Source of the DNA: Caldilinea sp. CFX5
GTDB taxonomy: Bacteria > Chloroflexota > Anaerolineae > Caldilineales > Caldilineaceae
Length of the DNA: 11,992 nt
Assembly (NCBI GenBank): GCA_021405325.1
Contig: QWII01000172.1
Span: 1-11,992 of the forward strand
Direction of reading: 5' to 3'
Below, in pieces: positions 1 to 7,129 of this stretch. Position 1 is the first letter of the stretch. Every line of letters starts with the position of its first letter. Both the position numbers and the translations under genes were made by a program. A model generated the notes under the pieces. The model worked only from the letters and a program-made list of their open reading frames with translations, searched no databases and was not told the DNA's origin.

Positions 1-52
1 GCCCCTACGAGAAGGCAGGCCCCATACAATTGGATAACCAATAGGAATTTTT

Positions 53-880
53 ATGGCAACTGAAGCAGAACAAATCGCAAAACTACGCCGTGTCCGCGCC
101 GTCCTTTTTGATATGGATGGCGTCATCTATGTCGGCAATCAACCCTTACCGGGCGTGCAAGAATTGTTGGATTATCTAGATGCAACGGGCCGTCGCTGGC
201 TCTGTATCACCAACAACGCCAGCAACACTTCCCAGATGTTCGCCGACAAACTGGCGAAGATGGGGATCAAGGCCAACCCGGCCCATATCCTGGGCAGCGC
301 CGAAGCGACCGCGGCCTGGTTGGGCGAACAGGTTCCGCAAAAGGGCAAGGTGATCATGTTGGGCATGGAAGGGCTACGTACAGCGCTCCTCAACGAAGGC
401 TTCACCCTGGTCGATGACCCCTTTGAGGCTGAGTTTGCTGTGGCCGGCATCAACTTCAATCTGGTCTATGAAGATGTCGCCAGAGTGGCGCTGGCTGTGC
501 GCAACGGGGCGCGCTTTGTCGGCACCAATATCGACCCCACCTATCCCTCTGAGCGCGGCCAAATCCCCGGCACCGGCAGCATCATTGCCATGTTGGAAGC
601 CGCCACCAGCGTCAAGCCCGAAATTGTCGGCAAACCCTATCCCGGCATGTATGAACTGGCCATGCACCGCGTCCACAGCCAGCCCGCCGAAACGATGATG
701 GTCGGCGACCGCTACGAAACCGACATCACCGGCGCCACCAAACTCGGCCTGGTCACCACCGGCGTCCTCACCGGCATCAGCAGCCGGGAAGTCTTTGCAG
801 CCGGCACCCCGCCGCCTGATTTCATCCTTGCCGGCCTGCCTGCGTTGTTAGAACGGTTCCGCCAGGCCGACAAATCCTGA
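53..880 (+). CDS. HAD-IIA family phosphatase (NagD / phosphoglycolate phosphatase-like)
   Basis: Cytoplasmic HAD-superfamily hydrolase of subfamily IIA, which dephosphorylates small phosphorylated metabolites such as phosphoglycolate, nitrophenyl phosphate or nucleotides; the substrate cannot be read from the sequence. All four HAD motifs are visible in 275 residues. Motif I is DMDGV with nucleophile D20 and acid/base D22. Motif II is ITNNAS with T53. Motif III is VGKPYPGMY with K194. Motif IV is MVGDRYETD with D219 and D224. The region between motifs II and III (about 80-190) is the C2-type cap that defines subclass IIA. The length is normal for the family. The start at 53 is preceded by AGGA (43-46) with 6-nt spacing. 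A short dyad, ATTGG-ATAA-CCAAT (29-42), lies directly upstream of that site. The gene is convergent with mvaD. Family is certain; substrate is open. Confidence 0.93.
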   Translation: MATEAEQIAKLRRVRAVLFDMDGVIYVGNQPLPGVQELLDYLDATGRRWLCITNNASNTSQMFADKLAKMGIKANPAHILGSAEATAAWLGEQVPQKGKVIMLGMEGLRTALLNEGFTLVDDPFEAEFAVAGINFNLVYEDVARVALAVRNGARFVGTNIDPTYPSERGQIPGTGSIIAMLEAATSVKPEIVGKPYPGMYELAMHRVHSQPAETMMVGDRYETDITGATKLGLVTTGVLTGISSREVFAAGTPPPDFILAGLPALLERFRQADKS

Positions 881-936
881 CAGGGTGACAGGGTGACATA
901 GCCGTCTGGTTTACCCTTCACCCTATCACCCTGTCA
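878..936. terminator. Bidirectional hairpin between convergent genes
   Basis: The arms 878-896 and 918-936 are 19 nt each and pair with a single mismatch around a 21-nt loop. The left arm begins with the TGA stop of the HAD gene, and the right arm ends with the complement of the mvaD TGA. The arms are built from an internally repeated CAGGGTGA unit. A convergent position and a strong stem suggest transcription termination for both genes. Neither side has a clear run of T, so it is not a textbook intrinsic terminator and may instead be a dispersed palindromic repeat doing this job. Confidence 0.6.
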
Positions 937-1923
937 AAACAGATGCTCACGCAACACCACCGGCGCGGGGCCGGGGCGGCTGACAATAACCTGTTGGACG
1001 CCGGGCAGGGTTTGTAGACGGCTTTGAATGATTGGCGCAGTTGCGGCTTCACAGATGACGTGGATGTTGGGGCCGGCGTCGATGGTGAAGTAGGCGGCGA
1101 GACCCTCTTGTTCGCGCCAGTGGCGGATGGTATGGATGATTTCGAGCGTGCCGGGTTGCCAGTAGAGCAGGCTGGGGCTGCTGGTCATCATGACGGCGTG
1201 CATGGCGAGGGCGTCCTGTTCGATGACGGGGCCAAGACGGTGAAGATCCCGTTCAGCCAGGGCGGCGCGCACTTCAGCCAGGGCGTGATCCAACCCGGCG
1301 ACGCGACCCCGGTTGAGCGGGCTGCTGCCGGCCAGTTGGTGCCCCTGTTCACTGCTCACGGCCTTTTCCGCGCCACTCACCACCGCCACCACATCATAGA
1401 GCGCCCAGTGGTCGGCGGGGTGCAGTTGGCGGGCGACGCTGCTGGCGTCATCGTGACCCCGTTCCCATTCGACAAAACCGCCAAAGAGTGACCGGCTGGC
1501 CGAGCCGCTGCCCCGTCGCGCAATGGCCGATAAGCGTGTCGCGTCCAGATTTAGTTCCAAGGCGTGACAAGCAGCAGTCGTCAACGCGGCAAAACCACTG
1601 GCGGAACTGGCAATGCCCGACGCCATCGGAAAGTTGTTCTGGCTGACCACACGGGCGCGATAATCGACCGCCGCCAGGGTGCGAATGCGATCCAAGTGGC
1701 GCACCAGACGGGCAGCTTTGCGCACATCCAGCCGGACGCCATCCAACATAACTTCATCGCGAGCCAGAGCGCGAGCCGGCAACCATTCAAGGGTAGTCGT
1801 GGTGTGAGCGTCGGCCAGGGTCAGGCTGATCGAGTTGTTTTGGGGCAGGTTGATGGCGGCGTCGTCAACGCCCCAATATTTGATAAAGGCAATATTGCTG
1901 CCGGCGCGCATGGTGGCTTTCAT
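934..1923 (-). CDS. mvaD: Mevalonate (di)phosphate decarboxylase, GHMP kinase family
   Basis: ATP-dependent decarboxylase of the mevalonate route to isopentenyl (di)phosphate. The 329-residue product carries the family hallmarks. These are NIAFIKYWG at 10-18, the phosphate-binding loop [15 protein letters not shown] at 96-110, [16 protein letters not shown] at 138-153 with R144 in the place of the substrate-carboxylate arginine, and TIDAGPN with catalytic D282. The start at 1923 is chosen because the upstream gene stops there in a TGATG overlap and because family proteins begin close to the NIAxIKYWG strand; an in-frame start 21 bp further upstream (1944) is less likely. Classical diphosphate-using enzymes have lysine after YWG; here it is V19. 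A Chloroflexota homologue (Roseiflexus) is known to act on mevalonate monophosphate, so substrate choice is open. It is cotranscribed with the 100-residue gene upstream. Confidence 0.92.
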   Translation of the reverse strand: MKATMRAGSNIAFIKYWGVDDAAINLPQNNSISLTLADAHTTTTLEWLPARALARDEVMLDGVRLDVRKAARLVRHLDRIRTLAAVDYRARVVSQNNFPMASGIASSASGFAALTTAACHALELNLDATRLSAIARRGSGSASRSLFGGFVEWERGHDDASSVARQLHPADHWALYDVVAVVSGAEKAVSSEQGHQLAGSSPLNRGRVAGLDHALAEVRAALAERDLHRLGPVIEQDALAMHAVMMTSSPSLLYWQPGTLEIIHTIRHWREQEGLAAYFTIDAGPNIHVICEAATAPIIQSRLQTLPGVQQVIVSRPGPAPVVLREHLF

Positions 1924-2225
1924 CAGGCGCCCCGCTCCACCCACTCTTCAAAGCGGCGGATCAGGTCATCCAACAGTTCGTCGTGCGCCTGAAAAGTGAC
2001 GGCGACGCCGCCGTCGGCTGGGGCAATCGTGGCTTTCCAGCCAATGCCTTCCACCACCTTGAGTTTCTCTTCAACGCCGCCGCCCAGCCGTTTCAGATAG
2101 GTCTCGGCCTGTGTCGGGGTGATGCCAGGGAATTCCAGCGTCTCCTGTTCATAAGCGTCGTCACTCTCATATTCGTTATACCGTTTGTCTCGTTCGTCGC
2201 CAAACGAGGATGTGCTGATGGGCAT
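1923..2225 (-). CDS. Small acidic protein of unknown function, coupled to mvaD
   Basis: A 100-residue protein that I do not recognise. The first ~30 residues are polar and rich in Asp, Glu, Tyr and Ser, and look disordered. Residues 35-100 look folded: a helix starting at [12 protein letters not shown], two strands around [12 protein letters not shown] and GVAVTFQ, and a C-terminal amphipathic helix ([17 protein letters not shown]). There is no signal peptide, membrane segment or cysteine. The start at 2225 has GGAG (complement of 2232-2235) with 6-nt spacing. Its stop overlaps the mvaD start by one base (TGATG), so translation of the two is probably coupled and the protein may serve the isoprenoid step. 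That functional link is an inference from position only. Confidence 0.75.
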   Translation of the reverse strand: MPISTSSFGDERDKRYNEYESDDAYEQETLEFPGITPTQAETYLKRLGGGVEEKLKVVEGIGWKATIAPADGGVAVTFQAHDELLDDLIRRFEEWVERGA

Positions 2226-2280
2226 GGGTTACTCCGTGCTTCGTGCTGCGTACTAGTGCTTGGTCTCAATGATGAAGGTG

Positions 2281-2310
2281 AGTATAGCATAAAAAGTCCA
2301 GTTGCGTCAG
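2281..2310 (-). promoter_or_regulatory. Promoter of the small-protein/mvaD operon
   Basis: Read on the minus strand, there is a CTGACG -35 (2305-2310), an 18-bp spacer and a TATACT -10 (2281-2286) preceded by TGC, giving an extended -10. It lies about 55-85 bp upstream of the start at 2225, in the only gap (2226-2342) before the next gene. Between it and the start the sequence carries three near-copies of a 7-mer (CGTGCTT/CGTGCTG/CGTACTA-like, 2235-2256). Confidence 0.45.
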
Positions 2311-2342
2311 TGGATTTGGTCGCAAATGCGCTTTCCGTTTGG

Positions 2343-3113
2343 TCAACTCTTATTGATTCCCCATCGTTGCGCCAACTCAACCAGTTCTTGGGGAATAGCA
2401 TGAATGCCAGCTTTGATTAGTTCATCGCGGAGACGGCTCTGTGAAAAATTGTGGAGCTTAAAAACGTGAGGATACAAAAACTCTTCTAGCAAGACTTTGC
2501 CATTAATCCAACGATGGACGCCTTCTATAGCGGACAGATCAGATAAGATTTCACTGTGATTGGCCTCTAACAATGCCGGCAAGTCAGCAGCTTTGGGTAA
2601 CTTTGCTAAACGTGTAGACAACGCAACAAGGACTTGTTCGCGTGGCAACGGTGGTAAAGGACCGAAGTAACGGACAAAGTCATCATCAATGATGGCACGC
2701 CAATTAGCGACTAACCGATTAGCGGCAGCATAGATTGCCAGTTCAGCGCCCCAACGCAGCAGTTGCTCGGCAACGTGCGTTTCATCCGTCCAAGGTTGGA
2801 GGGCAGGAGAACGATTTACCAGCAGACCAGCCACCGTTGCAATCGTAGCCGGTTCCAGTAGGTAATTTTCAATGCAGTACCGGTGTAGAACAAAGACACG
2901 GCTTTCCGGCAAACGACTTGTTGTGACGATGGCCTCATCAGCAAAATCACGATCCAGAAGACCCCAACTCTGTTGGACTTGTTCCACGCGTCGGTGAATG
3001 TTGTTCTTGCCATTCACGACGACAAATTGCAAGTGGGGAAACCAGCGGGCAAGGATGTCACGATCACTGTCGCCCTCAACAAAGATTGCGCCGGGAGTTA
3101 CGAGACGGTTCAT
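2343..3113 (-). CDS. DUF4435 TOPRIM-like protein, PARIS AriB-like effector
   Basis: A 256-residue protein resembling the DUF4435 family, whose TOPRIM-like fold is the nuclease effector (AriB) of the PARIS anti-phage system. Visible signatures are IFVEGDSDRD with the TOPRIM glutamate E13, VVNGKNNI at 32-39, LLDRDF with the acidic pair D54/D56, and HRYCIENYLLEP at 77-88, a typical DUF4435 block. The C-terminal ~130 residues are helical. The start at 3113 overlaps the stop of the ATPase gene by 4 bp (ATGA), so the two are translationally coupled, as expected for partners that assemble together. In PARIS, AriA holds AriB until phage triggering. Base composition is lower in GC than that of flanking metabolic genes, which suggests transfer. 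Family assignment is fairly firm; the PARIS label rests on the pairing. Confidence 0.8.
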   Translation of the reverse strand: MNRLVTPGAIFVEGDSDRDILARWFPHLQFVVVNGKNNIHRRVEQVQQSWGLLDRDFADEAIVTTSRLPESRVFVLHRYCIENYLLEPATIATVAGLLVNRSPALQPWTDETHVAEQLLRWGAELAIYAAANRLVANWRAIIDDDFVRYFGPLPPLPREQVLVALSTRLAKLPKAADLPALLEANHSEILSDLSAIEGVHRWINGKVLLEEFLYPHVFKLHNFSQSRLRDELIKAGIHAIPQELVELAQRWGINKS

Positions 3114-4180
3114 ACTGATGGAGTCATTTCAAGGGTAGTGGCTGTTGCAGGTTGAAAAATATCATCGAGTCGAATCAGTTCATGCTCATAGACAGCATGA
3201 GCGATCTCCTCTGAATGCGTGGTCATGATCAATTGCGCATCAAACGCGGCGCAGAAGTCGGTCAATGCCCGTACTAATTGCCGTTGCCACTTGGGGTGAA
3301 GGTGTAATTCAGGCTCATCAATCAACACAATACTGCCGCGTCGAATCCGCCGTTGGATTTCGCCAAGCAGCAGGAGAATCTGTTTTTCGCCGGAACTTAG
3401 CTGGTCGATGCCGTACGTTTGTCCGTTTGCCCCTTGCACCTGAATGCGGAAGGTTTGGCGATCGACCCCGACAATCTGTTTATTTGCCAGGAAACGATTG
3501 ATGATGGTCGTGAACTGTCTAAATTCACCGCCGTTATGAACTTTGCCGTTCTGACCATTCGTATGTTGGTGATCCTCACTGAGCGAAATCAGATCGCGAA
3601 AATAGATCGCCACCAGAAAGCTTTCTAATGACCCCGGCCATTGTTGGCTATCGGCAAAGCGATAGACCCATTGATAAGGCGTAGGCTCTGCTATCACCTG
3701 ACCAGCTTTCTTTCTTTGTAATTGCCGGTTTTCTGAAGGAAAGTAGATACAACTGGGATAGTCGCCCATCCCTTGCTCGGCAAGTTGAATTTGCTTGGGG
3801 ATACGCTCGGCGAAGCCAAAGCTTTCGATCCCGCGGACTTGGATTTTTTCAAGTGTCCCCCTATTGGAAAAGGCCGGCCTGATTTGAATAGAGGGCGTTG
3901 CGGCCTCGACTTCAATGCGTAGAGGAGTCTCCACATCGGGTGGTAAATCGGTCACGAGCAATTGAACATTGGCTTGTTCTAATGCGACCCAATTGAGCTT
4001 TTGAAAGTTTGCAAAGGCGATTAGCTGGCCGATAGTTTCCAAAATCGTTGTCTTACCACTCCCGTTGCTGCCAGCAATCACTGTACGCGCACGTGCCAGA
4101 CCGGAAACTGGGTCGGTGAAATCAAGGGTAATGGGCGGCAACCCACGAACTTGCTTGAGAGAACAACTTTGGATCTTCAT
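3110..4180 (-). CDS. ABC/AAA15-type ATPase, PARIS AriA-like sensor
   Basis: A 356-residue SMC/ABC-like ATPase. Strand and Walker A lie at the N terminus (GSNGSGKTT, 37-45, K43). The ABC signature is QLSSGEKQ at 260-267, and Walker B with its extension is VLIDEPELHLHP at 285-296 with E289 catalytic. The switch histidine is in TTHSEE (H322). There is no zinc hook and only a modest middle region, so it is an AAA15/21-like defence ATPase rather than a true SMC. The start at 4180 is chosen because family members begin with MKI followed by the strand leading to Walker A, and because a promoter at 4241-4269 lies downstream of the only longer alternative (TTG at 4303). It overlaps the DUF4435 gene by 4 bp. 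ATPase plus DUF4435 partner is the PARIS arrangement. Other ATPase-TOPRIM pairs (OLD-like) are the alternative. Confidence 0.85.
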   Translation of the reverse strand: MKIQSCSLKQVRGLPPITLDFTDPVSGLARARTVIAGSNGSGKTTILETIGQLIAFANFQKLNWVALEQANVQLLVTDLPPDVETPLRIEVEAATPSIQIRPAFSNRGTLEKIQVRGIESFGFAERIPKQIQLAEQGMGDYPSCIYFPSENRQLQRKKAGQVIAEPTPYQWVYRFADSQQWPGSLESFLVAIYFRDLISLSEDHQHTNGQNGKVHNGGEFRQFTTIINRFLANKQIVGVDRQTFRIQVQGANGQTYGIDQLSSGEKQILLLLGEIQRRIRRGSIVLIDEPELHLHPKWQRQLVRALTDFCAAFDAQLIMTTHSEEIAHAVYEHELIRLDDIFQPATATTLEMTPSV

Positions 4181-4240
4181 GCAGCAATTGTCTCCCTGTA
4201 GATCAACGCAAACCTGAAATAGACACAGATAACTCGCACC

Positions 4241-4269
4241 ATTATCTACTGAATGCAGCACTGAGTCAA
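4241..4269 (-). promoter_or_regulatory. Promoter of the PARIS-like pair
   Basis: On the minus strand, TTGACT (-35, 4264-4269), an exact 17-bp spacer and GATAAT (-10, 4241-4246), each 5/6 of consensus. It lies in the 119-bp gap between the dehydrogenase stop and the ATPase start. A transcript would begin near 4234 and carry a leader of about 55 nt with GGGAG upstream of the ATG at 4180. This excludes the TTG at 4303 as the start for this transcript and gives the defence pair independent expression. Confidence 0.6.
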
Positions 4270-4299
4270 AGACATGGTAGCTTGCTATCTGCTCATTGC

Positions 4300-5400
4300 T
4301 CAAAAGATCACCAACGCCCGCGCCACATTTCCTTGCTCCAACGCAGCAAACCCATCGTTGATCTGTTCTAGCGGCAGCCGCATGGTCATCATCTCATCGA
4401 GCAGGAGTTTGCCCTCCATGTAAAGATCGGCCAGGCGCGGGAAGTCGAGACGGGGGCGGCTCATGCCGTAGGAGGTACGGACGATTTCACGCTCGCCCAT
4501 TAAGAGGGTGAAGGGCAGGGTGATCTCCTGGCCGACCGGCGTCTTGCCCAAGATGACGACACGCCCGCCAGGGCGGGAGGCTTCCAACGTCTGGCGCAAG
4601 GTGATGTTGTGACCAGCGGCTTCAATGGCCGTATCGGCGCCGCGTCCCTGGGTCAATTTGCGCACAACGGCCACCGGCTCTTCTTCGGCGGAGTTGACGA
4701 CATGGGTTGCGCCCATCTTTTTGGCCCATTGCAGTTTGAGTGGGTTAATATCAACCCCGACAATCACCGACGCATTACAGAGCCGCGCCCCCTGAATCGC
4801 GCTCAGGCCGACCGCGCCGCAGCCGATGACCACTGCGCTCGACCCCGGCTTGATGCGGGCGGCATGAACCGCGCCGCCATAGCCCGTCATCACCGCACAG
4901 CCCAGGAGCGCGGCCCGATCCAGCGGGAAATCTTTGCGCACCGGCACCGCCGCCTGCTCCGGGATGATGTTATATTCGGCATGTGACGAGACCAGGCTGT
5001 AGTAGTAGACCGGCGCACCGTTGCGATACATGCGGGTCGTTCCATCAAAGAGCACCCCGGCGGCGTTGGCCTGACGCGCTTCTTCACAGAGGATCGGCTG
5101 CCCCTGGTCGCAATAGAAACAGTGGCCGCAGTTGGGACTCCACGAACAGACCACATGATCCCCCGGCTTGACACGGGTGACGCCCGGCCCCACGGCATCG
5201 ACCACGCCCGCGCCCTCATGGCCGATAATCGCCGGCAGGTTGACCGGTTGATAGCCGTGCATCGTCTCCCAGTCGGTGTGACAGAGACCGCTGGCGGCAA
5301 TTTTGATGCGCACCTCGCCGGGGCCGGGGTCGCCGATTTCGACCTCTTCCACGCTCAGCTTAGCCGGTGTGGCGTTGAGGAGGGCTGCTTTCATTTTCAT
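4300..5400 (-). CDS. Zinc-dependent alcohol dehydrogenase (MDR superfamily)
   Basis: A 366-residue medium-chain NAD(H)-dependent alcohol dehydrogenase. Catalytic zinc ligands are C40 (LCHTD), H61 with E62 (GHEGAGVV) and C168. The structural zinc is bound by C91, C94, C97 and C105. The Rossmann motif GCGAVG is at 193-198, and D217 at the end of the second strand indicates NAD rather than NADP. The pattern is closest to class III/glutathione-dependent formaldehyde dehydrogenase relatives, but the exact alcohol cannot be read. The start at 5400 has AGGAG with 6-nt spacing (complement of 5407-5411). It lies downstream of the enolase-superfamily gene on the same strand, separated by 279 bp of palindromic sequence, so cotranscription is possible but not shown. 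It is strongly GC-rich (45 of 60 bases in 4801-4860), unlike the defence pair after it. Confidence 0.92.
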   Translation of the reverse strand: MKMKAALLNATPAKLSVEEVEIGDPGPGEVRIKIAASGLCHTDWETMHGYQPVNLPAIIGHEGAGVVDAVGPGVTRVKPGDHVVCSWSPNCGHCFYCDQGQPILCEEARQANAAGVLFDGTTRMYRNGAPVYYYSLVSSHAEYNIIPEQAAVPVRKDFPLDRAALLGCAVMTGYGGAVHAARIKPGSSAVVIGCGAVGLSAIQGARLCNASVIVGVDINPLKLQWAKKMGATHVVNSAEEEPVAVVRKLTQGRGADTAIEAAGHNITLRQTLEASRPGGRVVILGKTPVGQEITLPFTLLMGEREIVRTSYGMSRPRLDFPRLADLYMEGKLLLDEMMTMRLPLEQINDGFAALEQGNVARALVIF

Positions 5401-5433
5401 GGTGGACTCCTACTTGGTGTTGTGGTTCAATTG

Positions 5434-5522
5434 AAATAGAACGCGGATCTTGCTGATACAGCGGATTGAGCGGATTTTGCTCCGCATTGATCAGCCCCAT
5501 CCGCCCAATCCGTGTTCTATTT
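5434..5522. repeat. Compound palindrome with alternative pairings
   Basis: Outer arms 5434-5448 and 5508-5522 (15 nt, one G/A difference) and inner arms 5462-5475 and 5499-5512 (14 nt, one difference) share the bases 5508-5512, so the right side can pair with only one partner at a time. A third small stem, GCGGA-TCCGC (5470-5485), sits in the centre. The GCGGATTGAGCGGAT-type wording looks like a dispersed intergenic repeat. It could act as a processing or termination structure in the leader of the dehydrogenase mRNA. Confidence 0.6.
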
Positions 5523-5604
5523 TCAGGGCAAGATAGATCGGCTGAATTGTTATGCTGGATTTGTTGGGCTGTGATCATCGCCCCTCCTCAGTGTGAACAT
5601 GATT

Positions 5605-5664
5605 AACCACGAAGGCACGAAGTTCACAAAGAAAAACCTTCGTGAACTTCGTGCCTTCGTGGTT
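5605..5664. repeat. Perfect 23-bp inverted repeat (dispersed-repeat type)
   Basis: Arms 5605-5627 and 5642-5664 are exact reverse complements over 23 bp with a 14-nt A-rich loop. The wording (CACGAAGGCACGAAG) is itself an iteration of a CTTCGTG-like unit. It begins 16 bp past the stop of the enolase-superfamily gene, so it may terminate or stabilise that transcript. The minus strand has no T-run after the stem, so a repeat element of REP type is as likely as a terminator. Confidence 0.75.
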
Positions 5665-5679
5665 GAAATATGCCGTCTG

Positions 5680-6870
5680 TCAGGCAAAAAAGTCCTCGTC
5701 CCCCGGCTGTAAATAACGCTGGGCCGTTCTCTTGTTGATGGTGATGCCCAGCCCTGGTCGATCCCAGACCTCGATCTGGCTGTTTTTGACAATGGGGTCG
5801 GGCAGCCCCTCGACAATGTCAAACCACCATTCCGGGTGGGTGAGGGGGTATTCACAGGCGATCAGGTTTTGCGGCAGGGTCGCCGCCACCTGCACCAGCG
5901 CGGCCAGCCCGATCAAGCCGTTACCGACGCCGTGGGGCGCAATGCTGACGCCGTGCAGGTCGGCATATTCGGCCACCCACTTCAGTTCGGCCAGCCCGCC
6001 CACGTCGAGCGGGTCGGGGCCGATGATGTTGACGGCTTTCCGGGTCAGCAGTTCGACAAAGTTCTGGCGCAGGTAGATCTGTTCGCCGGTGTGGATCGGG
6101 GTGGTGGTGCTGCGGGTCACTTCCCGGTAGAGGTCGGCGCGCACGTAGGGACTGTAGTCGCCGGTGATCATATCTTCCAGCCACATGAGGTTGTAGGGTT
6201 CGACGGCCTGGGCAAAGCGCAGCGCATCGGCGGGCAGGAAACCGGGGCCACAGTCGAGCGCCAGCCCCACGTCGTCGCCCAACACCTCTTTCATGGCGAC
6301 GACACAGGCGACCAGATGCTTGAGACCTCGTTCGGTGAGCGGGCCGCGGTTGCGCAGGTGGGCTTGCGGTTGCGGTTCGCCATAGAAAAAGCCGGGGACT
6401 GCGCCGGGCATGGGGCTGTGAAAGGCGACCGGCTGCTTGATGATACAAAAACCCTCCGGCAGTTCCCTGGCTTTGGCGACATTGGCTGCACAATCGGCGG
6501 GGGACTGGCCGCTCATGGGGAACTGGATGGCAGTGCAGTAGACGCGGATCTGGTCGCGCACCTTGCCGCCCAGCAATTTGTAGATGGGCAGCCCGGCGGC
6601 CTGGCCGGCAATGTCCCAGAGCGCCACCTCAATCGCACTGACCGCACTGCCCCACGGCTTGAACGCACCCATGCGGCGAATCTTCAGCATCACCCGCTCG
6701 ACGTTGGTCGGATCTTCGCCCAGGATCAGGTCGCGGTAAAAAAGGACATGGGGCTTGAGATAGGGCTTAAAGCGCTCGGCCTGGCCATAGCCCTCCAGCC
6801 CGGCATCGGTGGTGATGCGCACCACCGGCGCATTGCCTAGTATTGCACATTTGAGATCGGTGATTCGCAT
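5680..6870 (-). CDS. Mandelate racemase/muconate lactonizing enzyme family (enolase superfamily)
   Basis: A 396-residue enolase-superfamily enzyme that would abstract the alpha proton of a carboxylate, most likely as a sugar-acid dehydratase or racemase. The N-terminal cap (1-~115) contains the SAIEVALWDIAGQAAG helix and the LLGGKVRD block. In the barrel, Mg ligands are D206 (LALDCGPG), E232 (LEDM) and E263 (TGEQIY). The His/Asp dyad is H313 (APHG) with D286 in PDPLDVGG, aligning with D270/H297 of mandelate racemase. The other catalytic side shows IKQP with K145 and no classical KxK, so the specificity is open. The start at 6870 is preceded by AAGGA with about 6-nt spacing. The likely neighbour in the pathway is the alcohol dehydrogenase downstream. 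A broken relative of its 5' end lies at 7900-7986. Confidence 0.92.
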   Translation of the reverse strand: MRITDLKCAILGNAPVVRITTDAGLEGYGQAERFKPYLKPHVLFYRDLILGEDPTNVERVMLKIRRMGAFKPWGSAVSAIEVALWDIAGQAAGLPIYKLLGGKVRDQIRVYCTAIQFPMSGQSPADCAANVAKARELPEGFCIIKQPVAFHSPMPGAVPGFFYGEPQPQAHLRNRGPLTERGLKHLVACVVAMKEVLGDDVGLALDCGPGFLPADALRFAQAVEPYNLMWLEDMITGDYSPYVRADLYREVTRSTTTPIHTGEQIYLRQNFVELLTRKAVNIIGPDPLDVGGLAELKWVAEYADLHGVSIAPHGVGNGLIGLAALVQVAATLPQNLIACEYPLTHPEWWFDIVEGLPDPIVKNSQIEVWDRPGLGITINKRTAQRYLQPGDEDFFA

Positions 6871-6909
6871 GATGGTTCCTTTGGTTGATCGTGGCGTTCT
6901 ATACTCGAA

Positions 6910-7061
6910 TCAGCTTGAAAACCGGCGTTCTATGCAAAATGGGTGCGGGGAATCGTAGGTGCTGCTTGTAGCTGCACAGGTTCGCCTGGAAAGTGCAGCT
7001 ACAAGCAGCACCTACGATTCTCTCATCCCTACTGTTTGGATAATGCCGGTTTTCAATCTGA
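6910..7061. mobile_element. Nested palindromic element, possible MITE
   Basis: Outer arms 6910-6926 and 7045-7061 pair over 17 nt with one mismatch (perfect over TTGAAAACCGGC). Inner arms 6950-6977 and 6993-7020 are perfect inverted repeats of 28 bp around a 15-nt loop that itself holds AGG-TTCG-CCT. The whole is 152 bp, non-coding, in the gap between divergent genes. This form fits a miniature inverted-repeat element or a dispersed structured repeat. I could not find a convincing target-site duplication, so mobility is not proven. Confidence 0.55.
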
Positions 7062-7085
7062 ACTCAGCATAATGATGGTCAGTGC

Positions 7086-7096
7086 GTTATCATAAC
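7086..7096. promoter_or_regulatory. Short palindrome upstream of the 7216 promoter
   Basis: GTTAT-C-ATAAC, an 11-bp perfect dyad, is followed by a tandem AACTGCT AACTGCT (7095-7108). It lies about 50 bp upstream of the -35 of the promoter serving 7216 and could be a regulator site. This is weak evidence from symmetry alone. Confidence 0.2.
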
Positions 7097-7129
7097 TGCT
7101 AACTGCTCTACTTGCCAAGTCACCCTGAT

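Noticed and set aside
1024..1992. Plus-strand open frames of 155 and 142 codons
   Set aside because: They are antisense to mvaD, which carries all family motifs.
4181..4303. Longer ATPase start (TTG at 4303, 41 extra residues)
   Set aside because: The extra part contains a good -35/-10 pair, is unlike the N termini of this ATPase family, and the MKI start at 4180 fits the fold.
5360..5578. A 72-codon minus-strand frame in the dehydrogenase leader
   Set aside because: It runs through palindromic repeats and the dehydrogenase start, and its composition is not protein-like.
5836..6840. A 334-codon open frame on the plus strand
   Set aside because: It is antisense to the racemase-family gene, whose metal and His/Asp residues are all present. 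Long antisense frames are common in GC-rich genes, and this one shows no recognisable motif.
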